Source of the DNA: Bdellovibrionales bacterium
GTDB taxonomy: Bacteria > Bdellovibrionota_C > UBA2361 > SZUA-149
NCBI GenBank assembly: GCA_020434415.1
Contig: JAGRAW010000004.1
Location: 1-40,459, forward strand
Direction: 5' to 3'
DNA: 40,459 nt
Below the pieces are notes generated by a model. It made no database searches. It had not been told where the DNA came from and worked only from the letters and a program-made list of their open reading frames with translations. The position numbers and the translations under genes are program-made. Below are positions 17,503-24,806 of the stretch, in pieces; within the stretch, counting starts at the first letter, position 1; every line of letters begins with the position of its first letter.

Positions 17503-18804
17503 TTACGGCACCCGAAACCCTGTCATCGCCTCACCGACCTCTCGCCGGATGGCATCGAGCGTCGAGCCGTCACTTTTTGACTGCGCAATGCGAACCAACC
17601 AATCCGCAATTTGCTCCATGTCGGCGACACCCATGCCGACCGTCGTGGAGGCAGGAGTTCCAATGCGAATGCCCGACGGTCGCCACGGCTTCTCGTCTCC
17701 CGGCACCGCATTTTTATTGAATACGATACCCGCTCGCGCAGAATCCTCGGACATTACGATGCCGTTCGCCGCACGCACAGAGTCCTTCCCTTTCGTTACG
17801 TCGGCGACGATCATGTGCGAATCCGTTCCGCCGGTCACCAACTCGAAGCCACGGTCAATCATACATTTTGCGAGGTGCTTGGCGTTCTCGACAACCGCCT
17901 TTGCATACCGCACATAGTCATCGCTTAGCGCTTCTTTTAGCGCGACAGCGATGCCTGCAACGTTGTTCATGTGCGGGCCGCCCTGCAGCGCCGGAAAGAC
18001 AGAACGGTCAATCTGCTCGCCGAGCTCCTTACGGCAAATGATCAAGCCGCCGCGCGGCCCCCGAAGCATCTTGTGCGTAGTCATCGTGACCACATCAGCG
18101 TGCGGCAAGGGATGCGGAAGAATGTTGTGTGCCACAAGACCGCTAATATGAGCGACATCGGCGACAAGTAGCGCCCCAACGGACTTCGCTATCTCCCCGA
18201 ACTTGGAATAATCGAGCGAACGTGGATAGGAAGTGGTTCCGATAATCATCACTTTCGGCTTCACTTCCTCAGCCATCTTCGCGATGATATCGAAATCCAT
18301 CAGGGCGTCACTACCGAGCGGAAACTGATGTGCTGCAAAATACTTCGCCGTCACATTGACCTTATGACCATGGGTCAAGTGTCCGCCGTGGCCGAGGGCG
18401 AGCCCCATAAACGACTCCCCTGCCTCGAGCAGAGCATTCAGCACCGCAAAGTTCGCAGGGGCGCCGCTCAACGGCTGAACGTTCGCATGATACTGACTCT
18501 CTTTTCCCGGGGCGAACAGCCGTAGGGCGCGTTCAATCGCCAGCTGCTCCAGCTGGTTGGTAAACTCCTGTCCTTCATAGTAGCGACCATTCCCCCACTG
18601 TCGTTCGCCGTCTTTCCATTTGTGCGGGTAGCCTTCCGAGTATTTGTTCCCGAAAGTGGAGGCCGTCGCTTCCACAACCGCGCGCGAAGCATAATTCTCT
18701 GACGCGATCATGCGAATGACACTCGCTTGCCTTCGGTCCTCTGCGACACAAAGGTCAGCGATTTCAGGGTCGACGGCGGAAAGGTTTTCGTAGGGCTTCG
18801 ACAT
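17503..18804 (-). CDS. glyA: Serine hydroxymethyltransferase
   Basis: GlyA is a cytosolic PLP enzyme that interconverts serine and glycine and charges tetrahydrofolate with a one-carbon unit. The 433-residue product shows the signature around the PLP lysine, VTMTTHKMLRGPRGG (Lys245 from ATG 18804). It also has MIASENYAS, NVQPLSGAPAN and GGPHMNNVAGIAVAL. ATG 18804 is preferred over the upstream start at 18822 because GGAG lies eight bases before it. After YSEGYP there is an insertion of about 11 residues (HKWKDGERQWG) before RYYEGQE, where most GlyA proteins go almost straight to RYYGG. This part lies near the PLP and substrate site. A terminator candidate lies at 17466-17488. A small ORF ends 23 bases upstream and may share its transcript. 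Confidence 0.94.
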   Translation of the reverse strand: MSKPYENLSAVDPEIADLCVAEDRRQASVIRMIASENYASRAVVEATASTFGNKYSEGYPHKWKDGERQWGNGRYYEGQEFTNQLEQLAIERALRLFAPGKESQYHANVQPLSGAPANFAVLNALLEAGESFMGLALGHGGHLTHGHKVNVTAKYFAAHQFPLGSDALMDFDIIAKMAEEVKPKVMIIGTTSYPRSLDYSKFGEIAKSVGALLVADVAHISGLVAHNILPHPLPHADVVTMTTHKMLRGPRGGLIICRKELGEQIDRSVFPALQGGPHMNNVAGIAVALKEALSDDYVRYAKAVVENAKHLAKCMIDRGFELVTGGTDSHMIVADVTKGKDSVRAANGIVMSEDSARAGIVFNKNAVPGDEKPWRPSGIRIGTPASTTVGMGVADMEQIADWLVRIAQSKSDGSTLDAIRREVGEAMTGFRVP

Positions 18805-18827
18805 TGCTTCTCCAAAGCGCAAAAAAG

Positions 18828-19094
18828 TCAGTAATCGAGTTTCTCCTCTAGCATTCTGAACGAACCTGCGACACCCACCCGAATCTTTTCAATGATTTCA
18901 ATGAGTTGCAAAATCGACTCCCAAGACACGCCAAAGTCGTGTCCCGACCTTACACGTCGCACCTGCCGAAACTCTGGGTCTGTTGCCAGCCACGCTCTGC
19001 ATCTGTTCCGCCGACCGCGACGGTTGAGGTAAAGCCTAAGCTGCGTCAGGGTGTTCCCTACCTCAAGCTGGTAGTATCCCGGCCATGCGTGCAT
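18828..19094 (-). CDS. Small hypothetical protein upstream of glyA
   Basis: An 88-residue ORF reads from ATG 19094 (a longer version would start at 19145). It begins MHAWPGYYQLEVGNTLTQL, is rich in Arg in the middle and ends in a helix-like segment with ILQLIEIIEKIRV. The composition looks protein-like, but I know no family. It ends 23 bases before glyA on the same strand, which favours a real gene. Against this, its start codon overlaps the mscS start on the opposite strand by 10 bases, and it has only a poor AGAAG ribosome-binding site. It may be a real small gene with compact divergent starts or a chance ORF. Confidence 0.4.
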   Translation of the reverse strand: MHAWPGYYQLEVGNTLTQLRLYLNRRGRRNRCRAWLATDPEFRQVRRVRSGHDFGVSWESILQLIEIIEKIRVGVAGSFRMLEEKLDY

Positions 19095-20428
19095 TTTTTC
19101 TTCTGACCGTTCTATTCGCGTTCCTTGCGCCTCCGATCGCAGCACAAGAGACCGCGAAGGATACGAATCAAGAGCAGGCAGTGGTCAGTATAGTGGAGGC
19201 AGAGCAGACCGTCTCCGACGAGCAGATCAAGAACCGTCTGTCGCGTATTCTGCAAGTTGCCGAAGCATTCCCTAGCGTCGACATTCGGGTACAAGAAGGC
19301 GTAGTGAAACTGAATGGCACCGTACGCCGTGACGAAGATAGGCGTTGGGTCGATCGCATCGCTCGCCGGATCGAGGGCGTGGTCGCTGTCCTGAATCGAG
19401 TCGAAGTGCGTGATCCCGCTTGGTGGGAAGGCTCCCGCGCAGCGGACGAAGTTGAGCTTGTTGGACGGGCGATCCTCAACCGTCTGCCGCTTATAGTCGT
19501 AGTCGGGGTGGTCCTTCTGATCACGGGGCTGCTTTCCATTTTGGCGAAAAATAGCTCCCTGAAACTCTTTGACCGAGTACTGAGTTCTTCGCTGTTGGCA
19601 CGAGTAGCCGCCCGCGTGATCGGCGTAATGACCATCGTTGTCGGTCTCTACCTCGTTCTTCGTATTGCTGGTCTGACGCAGCTTGCCGCAACCGTAGTTG
19701 GCGGAACCGGGCTACTCGGCCTCATTCTGGGTTTCGCTTTCCGCGATATCGCCGAAAACTTTCTTGCCAGCGTACTCTTGAGCCTGGAGCGCCCGTTTCG
19801 CATCGGCGATCTCATCGAAGTGGAAGGGCGGATTGGCATGGTCGAGCGCATGACAACCCGCTGCACCGTGCTGGTCAGCCTCACCGGCGATCATGTTCAA
19901 GTTCCGAACGCGACGATCTACAAATCTTCAATTCGCAACGTATCGCTCAACCCCAAGCATCGGCTCGATTTCACGGTCGGCATCGGCTATGAGGATTCGA
20001 TCGCACACGCGCAAGCGGTTGTGCAGAACGTGCTCGCAGAGCATCAGGCAGTGCTTGCCGACCCCGAACCCTGGGTGCTGGTAGAACAACTCGCCTCCAG
20101 CACGGTGGTGCTGAGGGTCTACTTCTGGATCGATGTGCAGGCATCGAACCCGTTCAAGGTGACCTCATCGGTCATCCGTCAGGTGAAGGCGGCATTTCAG
20201 CAGGCCGGCATCTCGATGCCCGACGATGCGCGGGAAATCATCTTTCCTCAGGGAGTCCCCGTCTCGATGCTCGCTCAACCGGCGGATTGTCCCCAGAGCA
20301 CCGCCTCTCCTGCCGATGAAGGCGCGCTACTCACCGTTGGGGAACGGGATTTCAATGCTCCTCAGCGGGAGCTTGCGAAGCAGATTGCTGAAGCTCCTCC
20401 TGCGACCAAGGGCGGCAATTTGCTTTGA
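19085..20428 (+). CDS. Mechanosensitive channel of MscS family with periplasmic BON domain
   Basis: This channel would relieve turgor on osmotic downshock. The 447-residue product begins with a signal peptide (MRAFFLL to APPIAAQE, cleavage near 21). A BON domain follows at about 45-110 (FPSVDIRVQEGVVKLNGTVR and IEGVVAVLNRVEV), a fold that often binds lipid or other envelope components. Three membrane helices come next, at about 134-155, 176-196 and 200-218. The pore-lining helix contains VVGGTGLLGLILGFAFRDIAENFLA, and the MscS beta domain includes PFRIGDLIEVEGRIGMVE and VQVPNATIYKSSIRNVS. The signal peptide supports ATG 19085 despite a weak ribosome-binding site. The BON placement before the channel is known in subsets of MscS proteins. 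Confidence 0.9.
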   Translation: MRAFFLLTVLFAFLAPPIAAQETAKDTNQEQAVVSIVEAEQTVSDEQIKNRLSRILQVAEAFPSVDIRVQEGVVKLNGTVRRDEDRRWVDRIARRIEGVVAVLNRVEVRDPAWWEGSRAADEVELVGRAILNRLPLIVVVGVVLLITGLLSILAKNSSLKLFDRVLSSSLLARVAARVIGVMTIVVGLYLVLRIAGLTQLAATVVGGTGLLGLILGFAFRDIAENFLASVLLSLERPFRIGDLIEVEGRIGMVERMTTRCTVLVSLTGDHVQVPNATIYKSSIRNVSLNPKHRLDFTVGIGYEDSIAHAQAVVQNVLAEHQAVLADPEPWVLVEQLASSTVVLRVYFWIDVQASNPFKVTSSVIRQVKAAFQQAGISMPDDAREIIFPQGVPVSMLAQPADCPQSTASPADEGALLTVGERDFNAPQRELAKQIAEAPPATKGGNLL

Positions 20429-20441
20429 GGTGCTAGCTATA

Positions 20442-20456
20442 TGCTCGCCACGAGCA
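20442..20456. terminator. small hairpin between convergent mscS and flagellin genes
   Basis: TGCTCG-CCA-CGAGCA is a perfect 6-bp stem, 14 bases after the mscS stop. It has no T-tract on either side. It could help end transcription between the two convergent genes, but the support is weak. Confidence 0.25.
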
Positions 20457-20508
20457 GGCAAAGCAGTGATTTTGAGAATGGGTGGCACAGGAGAACGCGG
20501 GCGCTGTC

Positions 20509-22341
20509 TTAGCTCAAGAGTTTCAAGGCAAGTTGAGGTGATTGGTTCGCCTGTGCGAGAACCGCAATACCCGCTTGTTGCAGGATTTGACTTCGCACAA
20601 GCTTTGCAGCTTCTGACGCGACATCAACATCTGTGATTTGCGAAGCGGCGCTTACGAATGCCTCGCGGCTCTTCTGTAGGTTGGAGCTGGCGATAGTGAG
20701 GCGACTCAAGCCGGCGCCGATGACGCCAAGCTCTGCTGACACCCGCTCGAGAGTTTCGTCGAGCACCGCAGTCGCTTCCAACGCCTCGGCTTGGGTGAGT
20801 AGTCGGACGTGCGCCATTTCGGTAACGGTCGTCGTCTCTGCGAGCGTCACAAGCGTGCGGTTGCTTGCGGATCTGATGATGTCGGCCGCTCCATCACCAT
20901 TCACGTCACCGACTGCAAGAGCTCTCGAGGTCGTTGCACCAACTGCCAGCGAGACCGAGGTGGCAAAAGTGCCGCTACCGGTTCCCAATGCGACATGCAC
21001 GAATGCGCCACTGTAATCCGCTTCGACTATGTCCAGGATGCCGTCGCCGTTCATATCGCTAAACTGCGCCAGATCGCCAATCACTCCGGCAATCACCGTC
21101 TCGGGCGCCGTAAAAGTCCCGTCGCCGTTCGAACGCAGGATGAATGCATCGTTGTTGTTCAGTAGCAGGTCGCTGTAGCCGTCGTCGTCGATATCAGCGA
21201 TTGCAACATCATAGGCTTCAACCGCAATTGATGTCGCAGCCCTGAAGCTACCGTCGGCATTGGCGAGCGCGATGTAGGTCGTGGTACCCATAGCACGTGC
21301 GACGTCAGCATATCCATCGCCGTTGAAGTCACCAGCGGCAACCCGTCCGTTCACGCCAAAGGCGTAGCTCGCAGTTGCCTTGAAGGTGCCGTCGCCGTTT
21401 CCCAAAAGAACATCGATACCGTTGTTACGGGCTCCCAGCAGGTCGAGTGCTCCGTCACCATTTACGTCGACGCTTAGTACATTGATAATCGTGTTCGAGG
21501 CGCTATACTGTACGTCTGCCTCGAACGTGCCGTCACCATTACCGATGTAAACTTTAAAGTCTGCAGTGGCGGTGACAATATCGAGATTTCCGTCCCCGTT
21601 ATAGTCGCCGCTGGAAACGACTCCGCTATTTGACACCCCCCCATCAACGATCGCTGCTCCCTTGAAAGTGCCGTCGCCGTTGCCCTGAAAGAACTCGATG
21701 GAGTGAGTGCTCCCGGTAGTGATGAAGTCGAGGTCGGAATCGTTATTGAAGTCTCCCGTGGTAAGGCCATTTACGCTGATTGTTCCCGCCAAGACGTTCG
21801 CGGTAAACAGTCCGCTGAACGTACCCGTGCCTACAGTTCTCTCGAGCTCTGCTCCGAGCTGCAGCGGAATGTTTCCCAACGTTGCGTAGCCGGCCTGCAC
21901 GCCGATTTCCTCCAGCGTCCCGTCGAGCAGTGTTCTGGTATTGAAGTCAGTGCTGGCTATGATTCGGTTAAATTCGCTGGTCAGCGCATTCGCTTCGTCG
22001 TGCAGTGCACGTCGCTGAGTCAAAGACAAAGTGCCGTTAGACGCCTGTGAGGCCAGCTCGCGCTGACGGATGACAATGTTACGCATCTCATTGAGAGCCC
22101 CTTCGGCAACGCTTAGCATGCTGACCGCATCGTTGACATTGCGGTAGCCCTGAGCGTAGACCGCAGCATCAGCATTCAGCCCGGCAGCAATAGCCAGTCC
22201 CGCAGCATCGTCCTTCGCTTTGTTGATTCGTAGTCCGGATGAAAGTCGGGAGAACGACTCGCTCAACGAGGCCGTGCTGGCAGCAACAGCACGCTGCGTC
22301 CGAAGCGACGCGATATTGGAACGGAGCGAAATACTACTCAT
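20509..22341 (-). CDS. fliC: Flagellin with seven FG-GAP/VCBS-type repeats inserted in the variable region
   Basis: This is the filament subunit of the bacterial flagellum, secreted unfolded through the flagellar export apparatus. Residues 1-165 are a canonical flagellin D0/D1 half (FSRLSSGLRINKAKDDAAGL, then GYRNVNDAVSMLSVAEGAL). Residues 510-610 are the matching C-terminal half, with a typical ending in ILQQAGIAVLAQANQ. Between them, residues 185-500 carry seven calcium-type motifs of the DxNxDGxxD kind beginning at residues 197, 246, 292, 338, 383, 429 and 479. Most are followed by a GNGDGTF-type turn. The spacing of 45-50 residues and count of seven match an integrin-alpha-like seven-bladed beta-propeller. 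Upstream, GCCGATAG (22412-22419) is a sigma-28-like -10 box. GGTGG seven bases before ATG 22341 is a suitable ribosome-binding site. Confidence 0.95.
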   Translation of the reverse strand: MSSISLRSNIASLRTQRAVAASTASLSESFSRLSSGLRINKAKDDAAGLAIAAGLNADAAVYAQGYRNVNDAVSMLSVAEGALNEMRNIVIRQRELASQASNGTLSLTQRRALHDEANALTSEFNRIIASTDFNTRTLLDGTLEEIGVQAGYATLGNIPLQLGAELERTVGTGTFSGLFTANVLAGTISVNGLTTGDFNNDSDLDFITTGSTHSIEFFQGNGDGTFKGAAIVDGGVSNSGVVSSGDYNGDGNLDIVTATADFKVYIGNGDGTFEADVQYSASNTIINVLSVDVNGDGALDLLGARNNGIDVLLGNGDGTFKATASYAFGVNGRVAAGDFNGDGYADVARAMGTTTYIALANADGSFRAATSIAVEAYDVAIADIDDDGYSDLLLNNNDAFILRSNGDGTFTAPETVIAGVIGDLAQFSDMNGDGILDIVEADYSGAFVHVALGTGSGTFATSVSLAVGATTSRALAVGDVNGDGAADIIRSASNRTLVTLAETTTVTEMAHVRLLTQAEALEATAVLDETLERVSAELGVIGAGLSRLTIASSNLQKSREAFVSAASQITDVDVASEAAKLVRSQILQQAGIAVLAQANQSPQLALKLLS

Positions 22342-22411
22342 ACGCCGACCACCGCTTTCTCCGATCGCTTCTCACTCGAGAAGCCCGAAAGCGGGACAAT
22401 CCTTTCATCAT

Positions 22412-22439
22412 CTATCGGCCAAATCTGCAGATTCCCTGA
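22412..22439 (-). promoter_or_regulatory. sigma-28-like promoter candidate for flagellin
   Basis: On the minus strand GCCGATAG (22412-22419) matches the FliA -10 box GCCGATAA at 7/8, about 70 bases before the flagellin start. Fifteen bases upstream is TCAGG, a partial match to the TCAAG/TAAA -35 forms. A better -35-like GAAAGTTC is present, but about seven bases too far away. The -10 is convincing and the -35 is weak. Confidence 0.4.
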
Positions 22440-22481
22440 ACTTTCAGCCCCGCCGGCAGTGCTGTACACGACCAGCAACTA

Positions 22482-22503
22482 TTTCCATGGAACCCGGTTC
22501 CAA
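22482..22503. repeat. GGAACC-C-GGTTCC palindrome, copy 1
   Basis: GGAACCCGGTTCC at 22489-22501 is a perfect 6+1+6 palindrome within TTTCCATGGAACCCGGTTCC. The same core, on a nearly identical background, returns at 22620 and 22741. It lies about 150 bases upstream of the flagellin gene, outside any supportable coding region. Confidence 0.75.
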
Positions 22504-22612
22504 CCGCCCAAGCAACGTCCTCAGAGCAGCCAAGATAAAATATTCCATCGTTGCAGATACTTCCCTGCCTTGCGTTCAAAAAGACCAGAACCGTCCGTTC
22601 GAGTAAGACCGA

Positions 22613-22699
22613 TTTAAATGGAACCCGGTTCCAGCCCGGTTCCAGCCCGGTTCCAGCCCGAGCTAATCCAGCCCGAGCTATTCCAGCCCGAGCTGCCAA
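22613..22699. repeat. palindrome copy 2 running into tandem 11-bp and 15-bp repeats
   Basis: The GGAACCCGGTTCC core at 22620-22632 runs into three exact tandem copies of CCCGGTTCCAG (22624-22634, 22635-22645, 22646-22656). Three copies of a related 15-mer follow, CCCGAGCTAATCCAG, the second with one change and the third truncated (22657-22699). The 11-bp unit equals one helical turn. No ORF convincingly spans it. It could be a protein-binding array or a slippage-prone repeat. Confidence 0.8.
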
Positions 22700-22736
22700 C
22701 CCGAGCCGGCGGTCCGGGCCACCTATTTTTTCGAAT

Positions 22737-22771
22737 TTCCATGGAACCCGGTTACAGCTAGAGCGGTTCCA
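22737..22771. repeat. GGAACCCGGTT repeat, copy 3 (imperfect)
   Basis: TTTCCATGGAACCCGGTTAC repeats the 5' 18 bases of copy 1 exactly, with one change in the right arm of the palindrome. A half-site GCGGTTCCAGC follows at about 22763. This copy lies some 65 bases before the small exported protein gene. Outside these repeats and the flagellin promoter candidate I see nothing else in 22342-22836. Confidence 0.7.
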
Positions 22772-22836
22772 GCTTGCGAATCCCGCTATGATCCTGGGCA
22801 TATCGTTCGGAGGTGATACGATCGAAGAATGTGAGC

Positions 22837-23181
22837 ATGAGAGCCGCATTCTTCTCGTTTTTTGTCGTTATCGCCGCCGCGCTGCCGTTATACGCACAGC
22901 AGCCCCGTGGACAGGAGACTTCGCCGGAGCGGCTGAGCCCGCGACCCCTAGACGTGACTCCGGAGGAGTCCGGACGCAAATTTGGCTTCGTTCCTCAACT
23001 TGAGGAGACCGGCCGTGAAAAAGCGCGCCGGGTGGAGCGCGCGGTGGAGGACGCTATACAGGACGACGTTGTAATCACTCCACGCGGACGAGTCGTTGCG
23101 GAAGGATTCGCCCTGGACGATAGTGCAGCTCACGGCTCAAGCGTTCCCCTTGAGCCGCACGAAGGGCTAGTGCAGCCCTGA
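22837..23181 (+). CDS. Small exported hypothetical protein
   Basis: A 114-residue product of unknown family. It has a clear signal peptide, MRAAFFSFFVVIAAALPLYA, with likely cleavage before QQPRG. The mature part is polar and charged, with a Pro-rich start, a KARRVERAVEDAIQDD helix-like stretch and a VITPRGRVVAEGFALD segment. ATG 22837 is chosen because the signal peptide starts there. A GGAGGTGAT at 22809-22817 fits GTG 22831 or ATG 22837 only with long spacing. It is followed by the FAD/Rieske gene 28 bases later on the same strand, so the two may be co-transcribed. It also lies next to the GGAACC repeats. Confidence 0.65.
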   Translation: MRAAFFSFFVVIAAALPLYAQQPRGQETSPERLSPRPLDVTPEESGRKFGFVPQLEETGREKARRVERAVEDAIQDDVVITPRGRVVAEGFALDDSAAHGSSVPLEPHEGLVQP

Positions 23182-23209
23182 CCGAACTACTTACTCAGTG
23201 TTCTCGGCA

Positions 23210-24724
23210 ATGGATACTCTTTCGCCAACCTCCTTCTGGTCCGTTTCGACACCCGATACGACAGACGACTACCCTCCGCTCAGCAGTGATATCGAGGTCG
23301 ATGTCGCAATTGTCGGCGCCGGCATTACCGGTCTAACGACGGCATGCCATTTGAAGAACGCTGGGAAACGAGTCGCTGTGTTAGATGCCGGTAGTGTCGC
23401 TGCCGGAACCAGTAGCGGAACAAGTGCTCACTTAGATGCCGTACCCGAACATGGAGCATCCGCATTGATTGAAAGCGTCGGATTGGAAGCCGCGCAAGCC
23501 ATTACCCGTGGCCGAATGGATGCCATCGCTCAAATTGAAGCATGGTCTCAAGCCTTCAGCATTGACAGCGAGTTCAAGCGAGTCACGGCATTCAGTTACA
23601 GTGAAACGCCCGAGGACCGAGAAGCCTTGGTGGTCGAGCTGCAGGGGCTCCGCAATCTCGGACTCGATGCGGCTGCCATGGTTTCCGAAGAGCTACCTTT
23701 CCCGTTCTACGGCGGCTGCCGCATCGCTCAGCAAGCGCGCTTTCGGCCGGTCAAGTATCTACAGGGTCTGGCCCGAGCTCTCCACGATGAGCGATGCACC
23801 ATCTACCAGCACACCCGAATGCTTCCTCCCGAAGATGGAACGCCCTGCAGGATTCAAACCGTTGCCGGACACACGGTGCATGCGCAGGCCGTGGTGCTGG
23901 CGACCCACTCCGCTTTTCTCGGCGTGTCGCACCTGGATACCCGGATAGCCCCCTACCAGTCCTACGTAATCACCGCGGCCGTTGAGCAAGGCCTCGCTGA
24001 CGCCTTGTACTGGGATGCTGCAGCTCCCTACCACTACATTCGACTTCTGAATGAACATGACTCACGAATCTTGGTAGTCGGCGGGGCAGATCACAAAACC
24101 GGACAATCTGACGATGAACGCGTTCACTTCACTGAGCTCGAGCAATTCGTCGACCGGCACTTCGGTTTGCGAGAGGTTCTGTTTCGCTGGTCGGCTCAGT
24201 TCTTCGAATCCAGTGACCATCTCCCTTTTATCGGACGAGTACCGACACGCCGGCACATTTACATCGGCACCGGCTATTCCGGTGTCGGACTCACCTATGG
24301 AACGCTCGCCGGGAAAATGATTTCAGAACTCATCCTGCACGAAGCAACACCGCTGGGGGACGTACTCTCGCCTTCTCGCATTCGGCTTCGCGAAAGTGCA
24401 GGAAATTATCTGCGCGAAAACTTCAACGTTGCGTCGCATTTCGTAAAGGATCGCCTGGCTGCCCAATCTGCCGAGGGGCAACTACTTGAGAAAGGAACCG
24501 GGAGCATCGTCAAAGAGGACGGCAAGGTCCTAGCTATCTACCGCGACGAAGCAGGAAAGCTGCATGAGCTGGAGGCAACATGTACGCACGCAGGCTGTAT
24601 CGTACAGTGGAACGATGCGGAAAAGACATGGGACTGTCCCTGTCACGGCGGGCGATTCTCTCCGGAAGGAGTTCGCCTTTACGGGCCGCCGGTCCACGAC
24701 CTCAAGCCCTTTACCGACGAGTGA
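23210..24724 (+). CDS. FAD-dependent oxidoreductase (DAO family) fused to a Rieske [2Fe-2S] domain
   Basis: This is a flavoenzyme of the D-amino-acid-oxidase/glycine-oxidase type with its own ferredoxin-like domain. The N-terminal dinucleotide fold is VDVAIVGAGITGLTTACHLK. The GTGYSGVGLTYGT segment near 365-380 is the second FAD contact typical of DAO proteins. The C-terminal 90 residues form a Rieske domain with ligands in CTHAGC and CPCHGG (two Cys, two His). Electrons would pass between FAD and the cluster. The substrate is unknown. This fusion architecture occurs in many bacteria. ATG 23210 is preferred over GTG 23198, although neither has a strong ribosome-binding site. No signal peptide is seen, so it is cytoplasmic. 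The gene may share a transcript with the small exported protein upstream. Confidence 0.9.
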   Translation: MDTLSPTSFWSVSTPDTTDDYPPLSSDIEVDVAIVGAGITGLTTACHLKNAGKRVAVLDAGSVAAGTSSGTSAHLDAVPEHGASALIESVGLEAAQAITRGRMDAIAQIEAWSQAFSIDSEFKRVTAFSYSETPEDREALVVELQGLRNLGLDAAAMVSEELPFPFYGGCRIAQQARFRPVKYLQGLARALHDERCTIYQHTRMLPPEDGTPCRIQTVAGHTVHAQAVVLATHSAFLGVSHLDTRIAPYQSYVITAAVEQGLADALYWDAAAPYHYIRLLNEHDSRILVVGGADHKTGQSDDERVHFTELEQFVDRHFGLREVLFRWSAQFFESSDHLPFIGRVPTRRHIYIGTGYSGVGLTYGTLAGKMISELILHEATPLGDVLSPSRIRLRESAGNYLRENFNVASHFVKDRLAAQSAEGQLLEKGTGSIVKEDGKVLAIYRDEAGKLHELEATCTHAGCIVQWNDAEKTWDCPCHGGRFSPEGVRLYGPPVHDLKPFTDE

Positions 24725-24806
24725 ATGACGGCCGGCAGATGGTTGCCGAAAAGCCTGCGAGCTCTTCAGCAGCTTCGCAGCTTCTCGGCATACCATCGAT
24801 AATTCT

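Noticed and set aside
20509-22341. Flagellin with propeller as an assembly chimera of two genes
   Set aside because: A single uninterrupted frame joins both flagellin halves through the repeats, and the C-terminal half is complete and canonical.
22613-22699. CRISPR-like array
   Set aside because: The repeats are directly adjacent without unique spacers and units are only 11-15 bp; no cas genes are present.
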